64,000 bases of DNA, from the NCBI RefSeq assembly GCF_964204645.1, contig NC_134035.1, positions 7,936,501-8,000,500 on the forward strand, written 5' to 3'. Both the position numbers and the translations under genes were made by a program. This DNA comes from Tubulanus polymorphus. Taxonomy: Eukaryota; Nemertea; Palaeonemertea; Tubulaniformes; Tubulanidae. The notes under the pieces are model-generated. The model was not told the DNA's origin and did no database searches. It worked only from the letters and a program-made list of their open reading frames with translations. Shown one piece after another: positions 11,401 to 22,130 of the stretch (its first letter is position 1; every line of letters begins with the position of its first letter).

Positions 11401-14400
11401 CAAAAAATTTCAAAATCCAAGAATTTCATTTCAAATGCACTTAATTTCGATCATTTTCACATGATTTTTCATGTTTTTCATACAAAAATGTGCTTAACAG
11501 ATATTTACATCTTTTTTCACACGCATTTCATCCCCGTAAAATCAGCACCGATTCAGTAATATATTGTTTTACTCACGTGGTCCCACCAGCATTCGCTGAA
11601 ATTCGGTAGTTGATGTTCAAGGGTGTACTCCAACATCTCGAACATAACGCTGATAACCATCGACAGCCAATAATCTCTCAGAACCAGGGTCTATATTAAT
11701 AAACGAGTTAAACAAATTCAATTAACATTATAATTAGAATCTAGACACAAATCACTGTGCTTTACTATTGAATTGATCGATGTAAATTAGAAAAACCCCG
11801 ATACATGGCAGTCCTAGTAACAATGAATTTTTATCATTCAACAAAATTTACATGCTGTTTCGAGAAATTTAACATAAACATTTAAACAAAAATTTTAGAT
11901 GTTAGACAATAATAGCTGTACTTTAACAGCCAAAAAGATGTTCAAAGATTTCGCAAATTTGTGAATTTTCGTAAATGAAAAATTTTCATTTCTTTGTGAA
12001 GATGATTGTCTTTTCTTCAATATGACCAATTCAACTTGTCAGATCCATGCATATTTACTTATATACCTAATGGCTACAAACTGGTTAAAGGTAGCTACAA
12101 CTTGACCACTGTTCAAATTACCTTGCACCACCAACCGATGAAATGAGCCGACACGAAAACATCCATTTTGTCTCGAATATTGTGAAATGGATCATCAGGT
12201 TTCGACGAGTCGTACAAGTAACAGTTTCCACCGTAATCCTGCTCGACTAACGGTTTCCCTAATTCATCGTCGAAATATCTCAACAGCTGTCTGGCATTGT
12301 CGACACCCTGTACAACAAAACTCATCAATTGAAAAAAATAGCTAACAAAATTTGAAAAAGTGCCGCAGGTAAAATGAATATGAGAGAATATAAACAGAAT
12401 ATTTACACACCTGGAATAATAGAAATATAAGAAAGATTTCATAAACAATGCTCACACAAATAACAAGACGCCAAAAAGCTGAAAAATATCAACAAAGCAC
12501 GTTTGAGGTGTCAAATTGCACGTACGATAATTCGTAGACCATGTAATTAGTGGTCCAATAATATTTCATCCAAAATTGTGGATTTGAGCATTACTTCAAA
12601 AACACCGGTATCAAAGAGTAATTCCCTTACACACAATTACCTCACAGATTAACAACCCCCCTCGACATTTCTCACAGTACAATTACCCTACCGGAACCTC
12701 GGGAAGGGGAGATATCAGTTTTCTAGGGGTTAATTTCCATGGCGGGTAGGCTAATTCTACTGGGAGATAATATTGTCTGGGTTTTTTTGAGCTAGAATCA
12801 AAATAGCTTTGGTCGACAAGATTTATCAGACGGATAGGAGATGATATATACCTGGATGGGGTCTCTTAAATGGTCCATCGGGTGTCTGTGTGACTCCAAA
12901 ACACAGAAAGGCCACAACACAAGCTACAATACCTCTAATACAAAAAAAAGAACATTTTCAATAAGCTAGAGATCTTGTTTTTGGACAAAACAATAAGCTA
13001 GATGCTAGTTTTAAAATTAACATTGAACTGAATGGGGCATCGGGGCATCGGCACAAACCACATGGCGCTACAATACACTCAGTTATATGTAGTGAAAATC
13101 ATTTCATTTTCAATGATCTTTGAACTGGATTTCTATACTCCCAAATGGAAATGTTGTAAAATAAGTCATCAAATAGAATAAGATATATGTTCCCAGTAAG
13201 TGTATCAGTATAGTTTTATTAGAAACTGATTTACTAATGAGAAAAGTTGACTCAAATTTAATAGAAACGTAGAAGAGAAACTTATGCACTGTAACCGAGT
13301 AACCACTATCAAAAACTGGCGGATTCTTGCCTGCCATACGTGGAATCCTCGATTGCCACAGCAGCGGAGCGGGTACCCCATTTATATGAATCCTATCATT
13401 ATTGAACCATCTCTTACGGTAGTGACTTGAACCCGATGGCATCGAGTGACTGCTAGAGTACCCTGCAACCCCCATCCCCCCCGACCCGAAGCCGCGACAA
13501 CACACGCACTGCGTTTATTCATTAGGGCTATATCATCTTGAGGTTTTTAAATCATTGGTTAAAACATTTATATTAAGAGAATATTATCTTAACTGATTTC
13601 ATATCTACTAATTGTGTCAATTTCATCTACTGTTGTAAAGGGCTTGTTCTTAGTGCTTTCAAAGAAATAAATCATTATCAATATCATTATTATTATCAAT
13701 ATTATCATTATTATTATCAATTAATCAGGCAGGGTTTTATACTATGGCAGACTCTCCCGTTGCCGTCGGATTCAAATCCCTGCCGAGGATGACCATTTTT
13801 CTTATAATCAATTTCGCTTTGGAGAGGAATCACGGTTTTCACCGACCTTTTCGTGTTATATTCGACGCTGTGATGTTCGGGGTCTTCGAATAATGAAACG
13901 TACACCAAAATAGCGCTGAATATCACGAGCACGGTAACCGTGTGAGCTCGCCTGAAAATATATGATTCAACCATCACGATGAACATCTTTGTTTGGGGAG
14001 CAAGACAAAATAAGAATGATAAATTTGCAGTTCATAGATTATTTTTTTGATATGAATCATCTCCCCTAATTCATTTAAAGAATAGAGACTGGATAAGTTA
14101 GAAAGTGGGCATTGCTATCTTATACATGCTGCGATGTAGACGTCAGAATTTTCACATTTTCTACACCCTTAAAAATGGCTTTTTTTCACCATAAGATAAA
14201 GGGATTTTCCCAAATTTTTAGAAAAGGGTTCAAAATATTACGACCACGTCACTTTTCCTGAATGTTTCATAAATTTTCACGGATCTTAAAAACATTTTTC
14301 ACACTTTTTCAAAATATTTCAAGCAGACGTCAATATCTTCATAATCAATCTCGCCCCTGATAGACCTTAGTCCAAAAATAATCAGGCAACCACAACAGCT

Positions 14401-14672
14401 CAAGACAGCTGATTATAGATGAAAATATATTGTTTCAAGGTTAGATTTAATGACCGGTTAAACGACTATGGACTTCTTTCGCGAGATAAAGACTTCTTCA
14501 ACGCGTCCACGGCTTTTGTTTTGATTTTACGATGCGTATGTACTAACCAGAAATACGACATCGTTCCGTCGTCAAATATATCCTTATCTTTGTTTTTATC
14601 GGTCTCCCAATCGTGAGCCGTCGGCTCTGTATAGCGACCCGCGCTGTGACCACTTCCATTTAGTTCCTTCAT
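8477..14672 (-). CDS. PTDSS2: Phosphatidylserine synthase 2
   Basis: Ten coding exons on the minus strand: 14548-14672, 13847-13951, 12852-12934, 12411-12478, 12122-12307, 11577-11690, 10904-11022, 10297-10411, 10045-10190, 8477-8852. They give 478 aa; vertebrate PTDSS2 is about 487. Diagnostic segments in order: [87 protein letters not shown] and [20 protein letters not shown]. The enzyme exchanges serine for ethanolamine on phosphatidylethanolamine in the ER, and the protein is polytopic. Similarity is clearly to PTDSS2 rather than PTDSS1 (DYGGNC and [13 protein letters not shown]). The C-terminal ~60 residues are acidic then Ala/Ser-rich and unconserved. The ATG lies six bases inside its exon, which starts in a tandemly repeated acceptor. 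The donor of exon 2 (gtcggt) is weak but the frame requires it. Confidence 0.95.
10620..10850. mobile_element. Head-to-head inverted pair of a hammerhead-like repeat in PTDSS2 intron
   Basis: Two ~105-bp copies in opposite orientation are separated by an A-rich spacer (10728-10750). Each contains AACAAATAAAAA..CCACAGTTAGATC and a CTGATGATGGGGCTTAG..AAGCCTC core. A third, single copy lies at 17384-17500. The right copy retains a hammerhead-type CTGATGA..CGAAAC core at 10765-10796; the left has lost it (CAAAA). Confidence 0.7.
13031..13382. mobile_element. MITE, ~350 bp, ends AATGGGG...CCCCATT (copy A)
   Basis: The ends AATGGGGCATCGG and GCGGGTACCCCATT form a short inverted repeat. The interior shares CTTTGAACTGGATTTCTA and GTGGAATCCTCGATTGCCAC with the element at 30369-30709. 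It lies in a PTDSS2 intron and has no coding capacity. Confidence 0.75.
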
Positions 14673-14945
14673 CTCCCCTGAAAATAAGAAGTCATTAAAA
14701 GCAAAATTAATGAAAGTTTTTATTTCCTTCATCTCCCCTGTGAAGAATTAGTCATCAAAAATAAAAAAGTTATTAAAGTTTTTAGCCCCTTCATCTCCCC
14801 TGACAAGAATTATTCATTAAAAACAAAACAATCAATTTAAGTTTTTAGTTCCTTCATCTCCCCTGACAAGAATTAGTCATTAAAAAAAGAAATTAATTAT
14901 TAAAGTTTTTGGTTCCCATATTCCCCCTGAAAAGAGCCATTAATA
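14660..14945 (-). repeat. ~62-bp tandem repeat carrying a splice acceptor and the PTDSS2 start codon
   Basis: Five units begin near 14662, 14723, 14785, 14847 and 14910. On the minus strand each of the first four reads TTTTAATGA...CAG, then GGGGAGATGAAGG, i.e. a 3' splice site followed by the PTDSS2 initiator ATG AAG GAA. The unit nearest the gene is used in the model. In the next unit the ATG reads in frame through the first and would add 20 residues. Confidence 0.85.
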
Positions 14946-15516
14946 AATATAATAATTAATTTCATCCAATTATGAGTGCACATTACAAAACCATTTTTCA
15001 CACTGCTGATATCGAAAACACTATCGACGTGTGACTGGTTGAACTTATGTACAAATAATTATTCAAAAACTACTACATGTAGTTCTATGGGGCCTAAGAT
15101 AAGCGGGATAGTTTATATGCTGGTTACAGCTTGCAGATTTGAAATAAATTCCATAGTTGAAGTTGAATAACCACATATGACGAGTGTGTATTAAAAAACT
15201 AGATGTATCAATAAGCCTCATTTCATGCACTAAACACACAAAAACTAGGCCGTGCCTCGTAATGAATTATTAAGTAGGCCTATTCTTCAAATAATTTCAT
15301 GAATGCTATTTCACCATTAGATCTACAACTATGACTAGAATCAGAAACACCATAGCCACAGTCATGACGTTGTGGGTCCTGTCTAGACAGGAGGGGTGGT
15401 TGAAATTAGCCGAGATCTCCTGGGAAAATGTCGCTAAAAGTAATAAAGTGCAATTCCGAGCCTCTCTTTTGGTCGATGAGGTGTTGCGATTGAGAGAAGT
15501 GATAGTGAAATAACGC

Positions 15517-15605
15517 GCACTCACCAGGAATCAAACCCAGGTCTCATATACGTAGATAGCAAGCGTGCTAAACAATAGACCAATAGAACTACGTCTACTT
15601 AGCCA
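15517..15605 (-). repeat. tRNA-related SINE head or tRNA pseudogene
   Basis: On the minus strand a box-A-like TGGTCTATTGTTTAGCA is followed ~35 bases later by a box-B-like GGTTTGATTCC. This is the internal RNA polymerase III promoter layout. The acceptor stem does not pair convincingly, so a functional tRNA is unlikely. Confidence 0.55.
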
Positions 15606-16477
15606 GTCGTTATACAACTTGTCCTATATGCGTAACAGAGGTACAAATATAGATAAGTGGGCCAGATTTGCAGGCAAGAAGTTTTTTGGACATCCTCCGA
15701 AAATTTTGAATATCTGACGCGTTTAAGATACATAATTTCCTGGCCAATTCAAGAGATACTGAAGTAAAAAACAAATGGGAATTAAACACCGGACAGTGGT
15801 AGGACATACACAGCCCCCACCCCCCCCCCCCCCTCTGGATAAAGGCTCGGCTTCGAAATACAGAATCAAAAATTTCATAATCCCTTTGAATGAGGCTCAA
15901 TTGTCAAGCGAACAAATCAAATTCGAATTCCAAAAAATGTCTGGATCTGAAGGAGACTAGGCCTACCTTATAATAACGTGTAAAACTGTAGATAAATCTT
16001 CAATCCAGAGAAACAGACTACCAGCTCTAATCACATAGATAGATTATCATACACAAACATCTGATAAAGAATCACTTGGCTGTCAGCAAGCCAAAAAGTC
16101 AATGAACTAAGTCAGCATTGACTAAAGTGAAAACTCTATCATGCAGATCTACTATAGATCTTCTGGTAAGACTGAAGCATTGAGACCTTGAGGCCTCCAC
16201 AACTTTCCCTTATTCGACGCTAGTGTTACATGGAAGGGTAAGGATTCTATATTAGGGGGTGAGACTAGTAGGTCAACTTTTCGCTCACCGGTAGGTAGAC
16301 GTGGTACCCATTGAGTGTGAGAAAAACGAATATTCAATCAAATGAATTTTATATTATGAATTGCGCTGTTAACATGGAGAGAAGACAATATAATATAAAC
16401 CCACTATTTACAGATTAAAAGAATTAAAAACCGATAATTCATCATAAAAAATATATTAAAAGACATGGACCCAGTTC

Positions 16478-16576
16478 CACAGTTGTGAGTTAGAGTTAAC
16501 TCTGAGTTAAAGTTAGTTAATTTTCAATGTTTTAACTCGGAGTCAAATCTTAACTCACGACTGTGGAACTGGACCA
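16478..16576. mobile_element. Palindromic repeat 'CCAGTTCCACAG...CTGTGGAACTGG'
   Basis: The ends CCAGTTCCACAGTTGTGAGTTA and their reverse complement face each other across ~45 bp, forming a long hairpin. Related half-copies with the same words occur at 25300-25535, 32080-32110, 34765-35090 and 47290. No coding capacity. Confidence 0.75.
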
Positions 16577-16577
16577 T

Positions 16578-16611
16578 GACGTTTCGATCTCACCCTAGAG
16601 ATCATCGTCAG
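16578..16611 (-). ncRNA. Hammerhead-ribozyme-like core motif
   Basis: Minus strand reads CTGACGA, a 6-bp perfect hairpin (GATCTC/GAGATC), then GAAACGTC. This is the CUGANGA - stem II - GAAAC - GUC arrangement of a hammerhead core. Very short stem III forms of this kind are known from Penelope-like retroelements. Stem I pairing is not evident, so activity is not shown. Confidence 0.45.
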
Positions 16612-17084
16612 GTGCGGTTATAAAGAAATCATTTGGTTTTAAACCCCATCTAATGAGTTAATTATTCGTTAACTTTTCATGTCAATTACATTTCAATGAA
16701 AATTTGCCAATTCAAGGTTTCCAGTAAGCATTTTCTCTAAGATTAAACACTCACTCACCTTTTCCAAGATTTTCCAAAAACAACATCAATGTCTATGGAT
16801 AATTTTCAAATAGCAAAATTTTTTTATCGTAACCGAAAGTTTAGCGTTGCGCAAACAAGAATGAACGTATGTAGTTGTGATTTTGATATCTTTACTACAT
16901 CTGAGAGCTCTTCGCACAATTGAGTGATCATACCCGGGCGCAGCGAGTAGCGCGCTGGTCTAACGCGTAGTAGGTCACTGACGCGAAGCCGGGCTGCGCT
17001 CGCATTTTGTTAACGCATATCCATTTGATTTGTATAGTCTTGATGGATATTTTATTGAATAGTTTTTGTTGGTTGTGTTGGTTG

Positions 17085-17160
17085 AACGAACATATTGAAT
17101 AGAAATTGTCTTACAGCCAGTGCAAACATATTGAATAGGGATTTTCTGACAGCCAGGAGT
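17085..17160 (+). repeat. ~35-bp minisatellite, 5' block
   Basis: Two units of a CATATTGAATAGAAATTGTC..TTACAGCCAG repeat. It is the same family as the larger block at 17700-17840. Confidence 0.7.
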
Positions 17161-17383
17161 CCTATTGTAAACGGGTAATCTTCGACAATTTTTTGCAGAT
17201 ATCTTAACAACGTTCTATTCAACTAACAGCTCAGCAGAGTGATAGAAAATTGTATATTATACAATGATATGCGCGTTGGATAAAAAAAACCTCATTACTC
17301 AAAAAAATATTTCTTAATAAAATGTATTTGTGTCTCTGTTTGATTTGTATAGACTTGATGGATAACGAATAAGAACATTTTTG

Positions 17384-17500
17384 TTCCTCTGAAGATGAGG
17401 TTTAGTTTTAACCTCGAAACTGTAAGGAAATAATTTGTTTCTACAGATACTGTGGGTTTTTATTCGTTAACTCCACACTAAGAGTTATATCAGTTTACTG
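17384..17500 (+). mobile_element. Single copy of the hammerhead-like repeat
   Basis: Contains CTGAAGA (17389-17395), a small hairpin, then CGAAACTGTA and TACAG further on, followed by GTGGGTTTTTATTCGTTAAC. It matches the right-hand copy at 10745-10850. CTGTA/TACAG could form a stem III. Confidence 0.6.
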
Positions 17501-17577
17501 CAGTCACTTAATGGATATTTCATTGAATAGTTTTCAATAGTGTTGGTCAAACGAACATATCGAGAAATCCACTATTA

Positions 17578-17643
17578 ATTCAGCCAAAAATGAAAAGTTC
17601 TGAGGTAAAAATGAAAAGTTCTGAGGTAAATTTTTGGCTGAAT
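17578..17643. repeat. Small palindrome enclosing a 22-bp direct repeat
   Basis: ATTCAGCCAAAAAT and its complement flank two identical copies of AATGAAAAGTTCTGAGGTAA. Confidence 0.75.
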
Positions 17644-17699
17644 CTATCGTGGGATTTCTTTCATTATTCATCATACACGGATATTGTGTATCTTCTCAA

Positions 17700-17840
17700 C
17701 TCATATTGAGTAGAAATTGTCTTACAGCCAGGACAAAAATATTGAATAGAAACTGTCTTACAACCAGGGCAAACATATTGAATAGAAACTGTCTTACAGC
17801 TAGGACAAACATATTGAATAGGGATTTTCTTACAGCCAGC
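17700..17840 (+). repeat. ~36-bp minisatellite, about 4 units
   Basis: Tandem CATATTGAATAGAAACTGTC..TTACAGC units with a few substitutions. They produce a repetitive NRNCLTART-type ORF that is not a gene. Confidence 0.85.
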
Positions 17841-18004
17841 CCAGAAGTTCTATTGTAAGTGCTTAATTTTCGACAATTTTTCGCAGATGACGTAACAATG
17901 TTCTATTCACCCAACAGCTCAGCAACCTGATACAACATTGTATATGTATAATGATATATGCATTATATAAAAAACCCCATTACTGTAAAATATATTTCTT
18001 AATA

Positions 18005-18830
18005 AAATGTGTATGTGAGTATTTATGAATGTGTCTATGTCTGTGTGTGTGCCTGTGTGTATACCTGTCTATGTGCCTGTCAGTGTGCCTCTCTGTGTGC
18101 CTGTCTATGAGCCTGTCTATGAGCCTGTCTCTGTGTGCCTGTCTATGAGCCTGTCAGTGTGCCTCTCTGTGTGCCTGTCTATGAGCCTGTCTCTGTGTGC
18201 CTGTCTATGAGCTTGTCTATGTGCCTGTCTATGTGCCTTTCAGTGTGCTTCTCTGTGTGCATGTCTATGAGCATGTCTCTGTGTGCCTGTCTATGAGCCT
18301 GTCTATGTGCCTTTCAGTGTGCTTCTCTGTGTGCTTGTCTATGAGCCTGTCTCTGTGTGCCTGTCTATGAGCCTGTCTATGTGCCTTTCAGTGTGCTTCT
18401 CTGTGTGCCTGTCTATGAGCCTGTCTGTGTGCCTGTCTATGAGCCTGTCTATGTGCCTGTCTCTGTGCCTCTCTATGTGCCTCTCTGTGTGCCCGTCTAT
18501 GAGCCTGTCTCTGTGTGCCTGTCTATGAGCCTGTCTCTGTGTGCCTGTCTATGAGCCTGTCTATGTGCCTGTCTATGTGCCTTTCAGTGTGCCTCTCTGT
18601 GTGCCTGTTTATGAGCCTGTCTGTGTGTCTGTATATATGCCTGTCTATGTGCCGGTCTATGTGTCCGTCTATGTGTGCTGTCTATGTGTCATTCTATGTG
18701 CCTGTCTATGTGTCCATCCATGTGCTGTCTGTATGTCTGTCTATGTCTCCGTCTATGTGTCCATCTATGTGTGCTGTCTGTGTCCATCTATGTGTGCTGT
18801 CTATGAGTCTGTCTATGTGTCTGTCTAACA
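18005..18830 (+). repeat. Minisatellite of TGTGCCTGTCTATGAGCC-type units (~820 bp)
   Basis: A compound array of ~12-bp words (TGTGCCTGTCTA, TGAGCCTGTCTC and variants) arranged into higher-order blocks. The last 200 bp are more degenerate. It is open in all three plus frames, giving Cys/Val/Pro/Met-rich ORFs, which is what a multiple-of-three repeat would do by chance. Confidence 0.95.
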
Positions 18831-19387
18831 TATGTGAAAACATCACATAATAGGTATAAGTAGGCCTAATGCCAAGGATCATGATTAGTTCATGCAACTG
18901 CCACCAGGGGATTATGAAAGCATCATAACTTCTGTCTCCCCAAAGCCATTTTGACTAAACTTGGTACATCAGTACCTTTAATGTGGTAGCCCTTATGGAT
19001 CCACATATTCAAGAAGGGCCTATGTGCTTGACTGCTGGGTCATGCTCCTTCAAAAATAGCCATATGTTATTGAATGATTAGAATTGTTTCAATGAAATCT
19101 GTGTAGGCTTCCCAGTGCGACATAAAAATCTGTTGAAAACTTGTTATCGCTGCTTTGCAGCTATATTTGTAATTTTTTCTCTGTCCTCGCATTGATATTG
19201 GAAAAACACATGCTCCAAGTAATAAATAAAGGCGTAATCGTGGACCTGTGCTGGATAGAAAATGATTCATAAATGGCCGGTCATAGATGTGAGATAAGAA
19301 CTACCTCGACGAGCATATGTAACAGCAACCTAATTAGAAATATTACATCTAATATATAAAAATCAAGAAAGCATTAAGTTAATTATA

Positions 19388-19621
19388 ATGCTTTCAGGAT
19401 TAGTTTCATTTTCTGTTTATAGTTTGAGACAGTTGTTGGATGTTTATGATAATTGCAAAATTAAATATATAGAATTAAAGGATAATATCAATTATATTTT
19501 AGATAAATTGAATAATATTAAATGTTGCAAAATATGTAATAAAAAGTATAAAAATGATAAGAGTTTAAAATATCATAGATATATTCACGAACTAAATGAT
19601 AAATTATATGAATCAAATTAA
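19388..19621 (+). CDS. Small C2H2 zinc-finger protein in AT-rich island
   Basis: A 77-residue ORF with one canonical C-x2-C-x12-H-x3-H finger: CKICNKKYKNDKSLKYHRYI, with the final His next. It includes the expected aromatic and Leu positions. The N-terminal ~45 residues are predicted helical (LRQLLDVYDN..). I do not recognise the family. Lys/Asn/Ile/Tyr-rich composition is unlike the neighbouring host genes. A stable hairpin spans the start codon. It could be a gene of a mobile element or DNA virus relic rather than a host gene. Confidence 0.45.
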   Translation: MLSGLVSFSVYSLRQLLDVYDNCKIKYIELKDNINYILDKLNNIKCCKICNKKYKNDKSLKYHRYIHELNDKLYESN

Positions 19622-19639
19622 CTAGAATAATACATAATT

Positions 19640-19879
19640 TCTGAAATCTATCTGGTAAATATGTTCTGAATTCATATTTATTCCCTTTTAATCCTTCATA
19701 TTCTAAGTGAATAACTAATTCATTACCATATCTATTAGTAATTGTTTCAATATTTGTAATTAAATATTTCTTATGTAGTGTTAATTCTGTTACTTTTTGA
19801 ATTTATAATCTACAGATTTGACATTTGTAGTATCTTTAATTATATTTAAGAATTCACTGTGTATTTGTTTACTCTCCAT
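19640..19879 (-). pseudogene. Frameshifted small ORF facing the zinc-finger ORF
   Basis: Begins MESKQIHSEFLNIIKDTTNV at 19879. It runs into a stop near 19793, and coding character continues in another frame through YLITNIETITNRYGNELVIH to about 19640. The second part has alternating hydrophobic residues typical of a small beta-barrel. One frameshift near 19795 explains the break. It resembles, from memory only, small OB-fold-like proteins of invertebrate mobile elements; the family is not established. Confidence 0.4.
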
Positions 19880-20429
19880 TTATTATACATATTTTTTATT
19901 AAAATTGATTTCATTAACATTTATATAATGTTCATATATATGAATATATTACCCCTCTAGGCTATGTCTTTATCTCCTTAGTAGTTCTAGTACATAAAGA
20001 ATATAAAGTAGTTTTAAAAAATAATTTTTATAGGCCTACATAATATTCATTTATCTCACAGATTTATATATATATATTACTATTGCAATACAAATAATAT
20101 TTATTCATCTGATAGATTTTATATATTACTGTTTCAATAATAATGATATTTATTCATCTGATAGATTTTATATTTTACTGTTTCAAAAATGATATTATGT
20201 TTATCTCATTGATTCATCATATATATTTTTTATTTTTTTACTTTATATTCTTTACGTACTAAAAGTACTAAAGACATAAAGACATAACACTCAAATGTTT
20301 GAAACCCCCTTTTTTATTAACTATTTTTATACATTTCAACCAATATATTTTACATTTTTAACACTGGAAAGATATTATCATATATGAATATTATTAGAGT
20401 AATAGGGTAAGTGTCTTTTCATATCAGAG

Positions 20430-20868
20430 GTTGAGGACGTGGACAAACTTGAGCGAATCCAGCATCGCGGCGCACGTTTCATTACTGGCGACTATAAATC
20501 AAGAAATCCTGGCTGCGTCTCCACCACGTTAACAGACCTCCAATTACCAAACTTACAGGATCACCGCAAGCACTTACGCTTGACCATGTTCTACAAAATT
20601 GCCAATGGCATAATTCCTGCTCCTCCGGCTGAACAGTTTCTGACACCAGTCAAAACAGGAAGGCGACTAGTTCGACCATCCACTAGATATCAAACTGACT
20701 TCGTTCTGAAAACATTCCAGATGTTACCAAGTCCCCCCAAGTCGAACACCAAGGATCCTTCTTTATCAGAAGTGCCATAGAGTGGAATCATTTGGGGGAA
20801 GATGTTATAACATCTGGATCTCTAGAGGAGTTTAGCAAAAAATTCCATTCAATTTAACCCGCTCTCTC
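20430..20868 (+). pseudogene. 3' end of a decayed non-LTR retrotransposon (reverse transcriptase C-terminus)
   Basis: The frame contains LERIQHRGARFITGDYKSRN, then TLTDLQLPNLQDHRKHLRLT, MFYKIANGIIPAP and EQFLTPVKTGRR. This is the hallmark C-terminal thumb/tail of Jockey/CR1-like reverse transcriptases. A frameshift near 20755 moves the ending (FFIRSAIEWNHLGEDV..) into another frame, which stops at about 20858. No upstream RT palm or endonuclease is present. It is a 5'-truncated, dead copy. Confidence 0.85.
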
Positions 20869-21148
20869 TCTCTCTCATTCCGTAGCCCTAGATGCCAGAT
20901 ATTGGCCCTGCAACATTGCTAACTTGTACTTGAATGAAAATTTGTCATCTTAAAACTTGACGTCCAGCTGAGTCACATTATTTCAAACATCAAGTTTCAT
21001 TTATTAATTTTCATTCACAGTCAATCAATAAAGGAAATGGATATTTTGCCAATGCGGCATTATTTTAGTAAACGCTATTTTGCCAATGGCTATATACAAT
21101 AAGATATAGTAATAAAATATGAAAATAAAATCATTATTCCGGTATTTG

Positions 21149-21250
21149 GTTTAGGGTTAGGGTTTCGATGGGTTAGGGTCTAAAGGGTCCGGAGGGTTAG
21201 GGTTAGGGTGAGGTTTAGGGTCCATTTTTATCCCCAGGGATAGGGTTAGG
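21149..21250 (+). repeat. Interstitial telomere-like TTAGGG repeats, degenerate
   Basis: About ten TTAGGG or near-TTAGGG hexamers (TTAGGGTTAGGGTTTCGATG, GGGTTAGGGTTAGGG), interrupted by substitutions. Confidence 0.85.
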
Positions 21251-22039
21251 GTAAGGTTAGTTAGTTACCTAATCGTTGGTGGTAAGCTTTTTATAATCAG
21301 ATGGGCTTATACCAACGTTAGGGATGACAAGGGCCAAAACACGGTTGAAAAAAGTAACACTTCAAAAATATACTTCCTATTGACTTCAGTCAACAATTAA
21401 CGGCTTAAATCACAAACTAACATAGGTGCCTTTTGAAATAATCCAATTCTATGTATGTTTCGAGCAATTAATCAACATTATTTTGAGAAATTAATTAATT
21501 TCTCCACAAATTTAGCCATTGGCCGCCATTTCTCTGTATTGCATACATGTGGCATGATAGACAAGGTGACCTACAAGGATTTATATAAAACTTTCAAAAC
21601 GAAAAGACAATTTTTATTTTTGATGGTTTTCCAACTTATATTTCAAATCTTCGTGTTTTCCAAAATAAATAATGAAAAAATAAATTCTGGTTGAAGAAAA
21701 ATGTTATTAAGTGTTGATTTCTTACTCTCAATTTACTCTCACTTTACGGCCGATTTGCACATGGATTAAGATCGTCAGGTGAGGTGTTAAAGGTATCAAA
21801 CAAACTACGAATCTGTTGTGTGTGGATTACAACAAAAATTAGACGGATATCTTAAGAGACAATGAAATGCCAGGCAAATTACTCGTGAGTCAAATTGACT
21901 CACGAAAATATCATTGAAAAATGACCTTCCCATTCCTGACTGCCGTTTGTGAAAATATCCGATCGTGAAACTAAACCACAGTCAGGTTACTGACTAGGGT
22001 AAGGTGAGGCTATATGTAGTGAAAACTTACGTCTGGTTC

Positions 22040-22130
22040 TGAGTGAGCTCGGTGGCAATCTGAGGCTGGCAATCTGCTAGTCCGGGTTCAAATCCCGCTC
22101 TATGCTGCTATAACTCTGACTCTTCACCAC
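22040..22130 (+). repeat. tRNA-like SINE fragment
   Basis: GTGGCAATCTGAGGCTGGCA followed by a perfect box-B-like GGTTCAAATCCCGC. The cloverleaf is not complete. It looks like a tRNA-derived SINE head inside the 1.2 kb element. Confidence 0.5.

Larger units (their letters stand above)
19320..20400. mobile_element. AT-rich island of foreign character (possible viral or transposon insertion)
   Basis: About 80% A+T, well above its surroundings. It holds two facing reading frames (19388-19621 plus and ~19640-19879 minus). A 10-bp-stem hairpin (19369-19397) overlaps the start of the first. To the right an imperfect ~48-bp inverted repeat (19963-20011 and 20240-20286) encloses ~50-bp tandem repeats of TTTATTCATCTGATAGATTT. 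Both frames use AT-rich codons unlike the genes around them. The exact boundaries are not visible. Confidence 0.55.

Noticed and set aside
22040-22130. Possible functional tRNA gene
   Set aside because: A good box B but no complete cloverleaf or acceptor stem; better explained as a SINE fragment.
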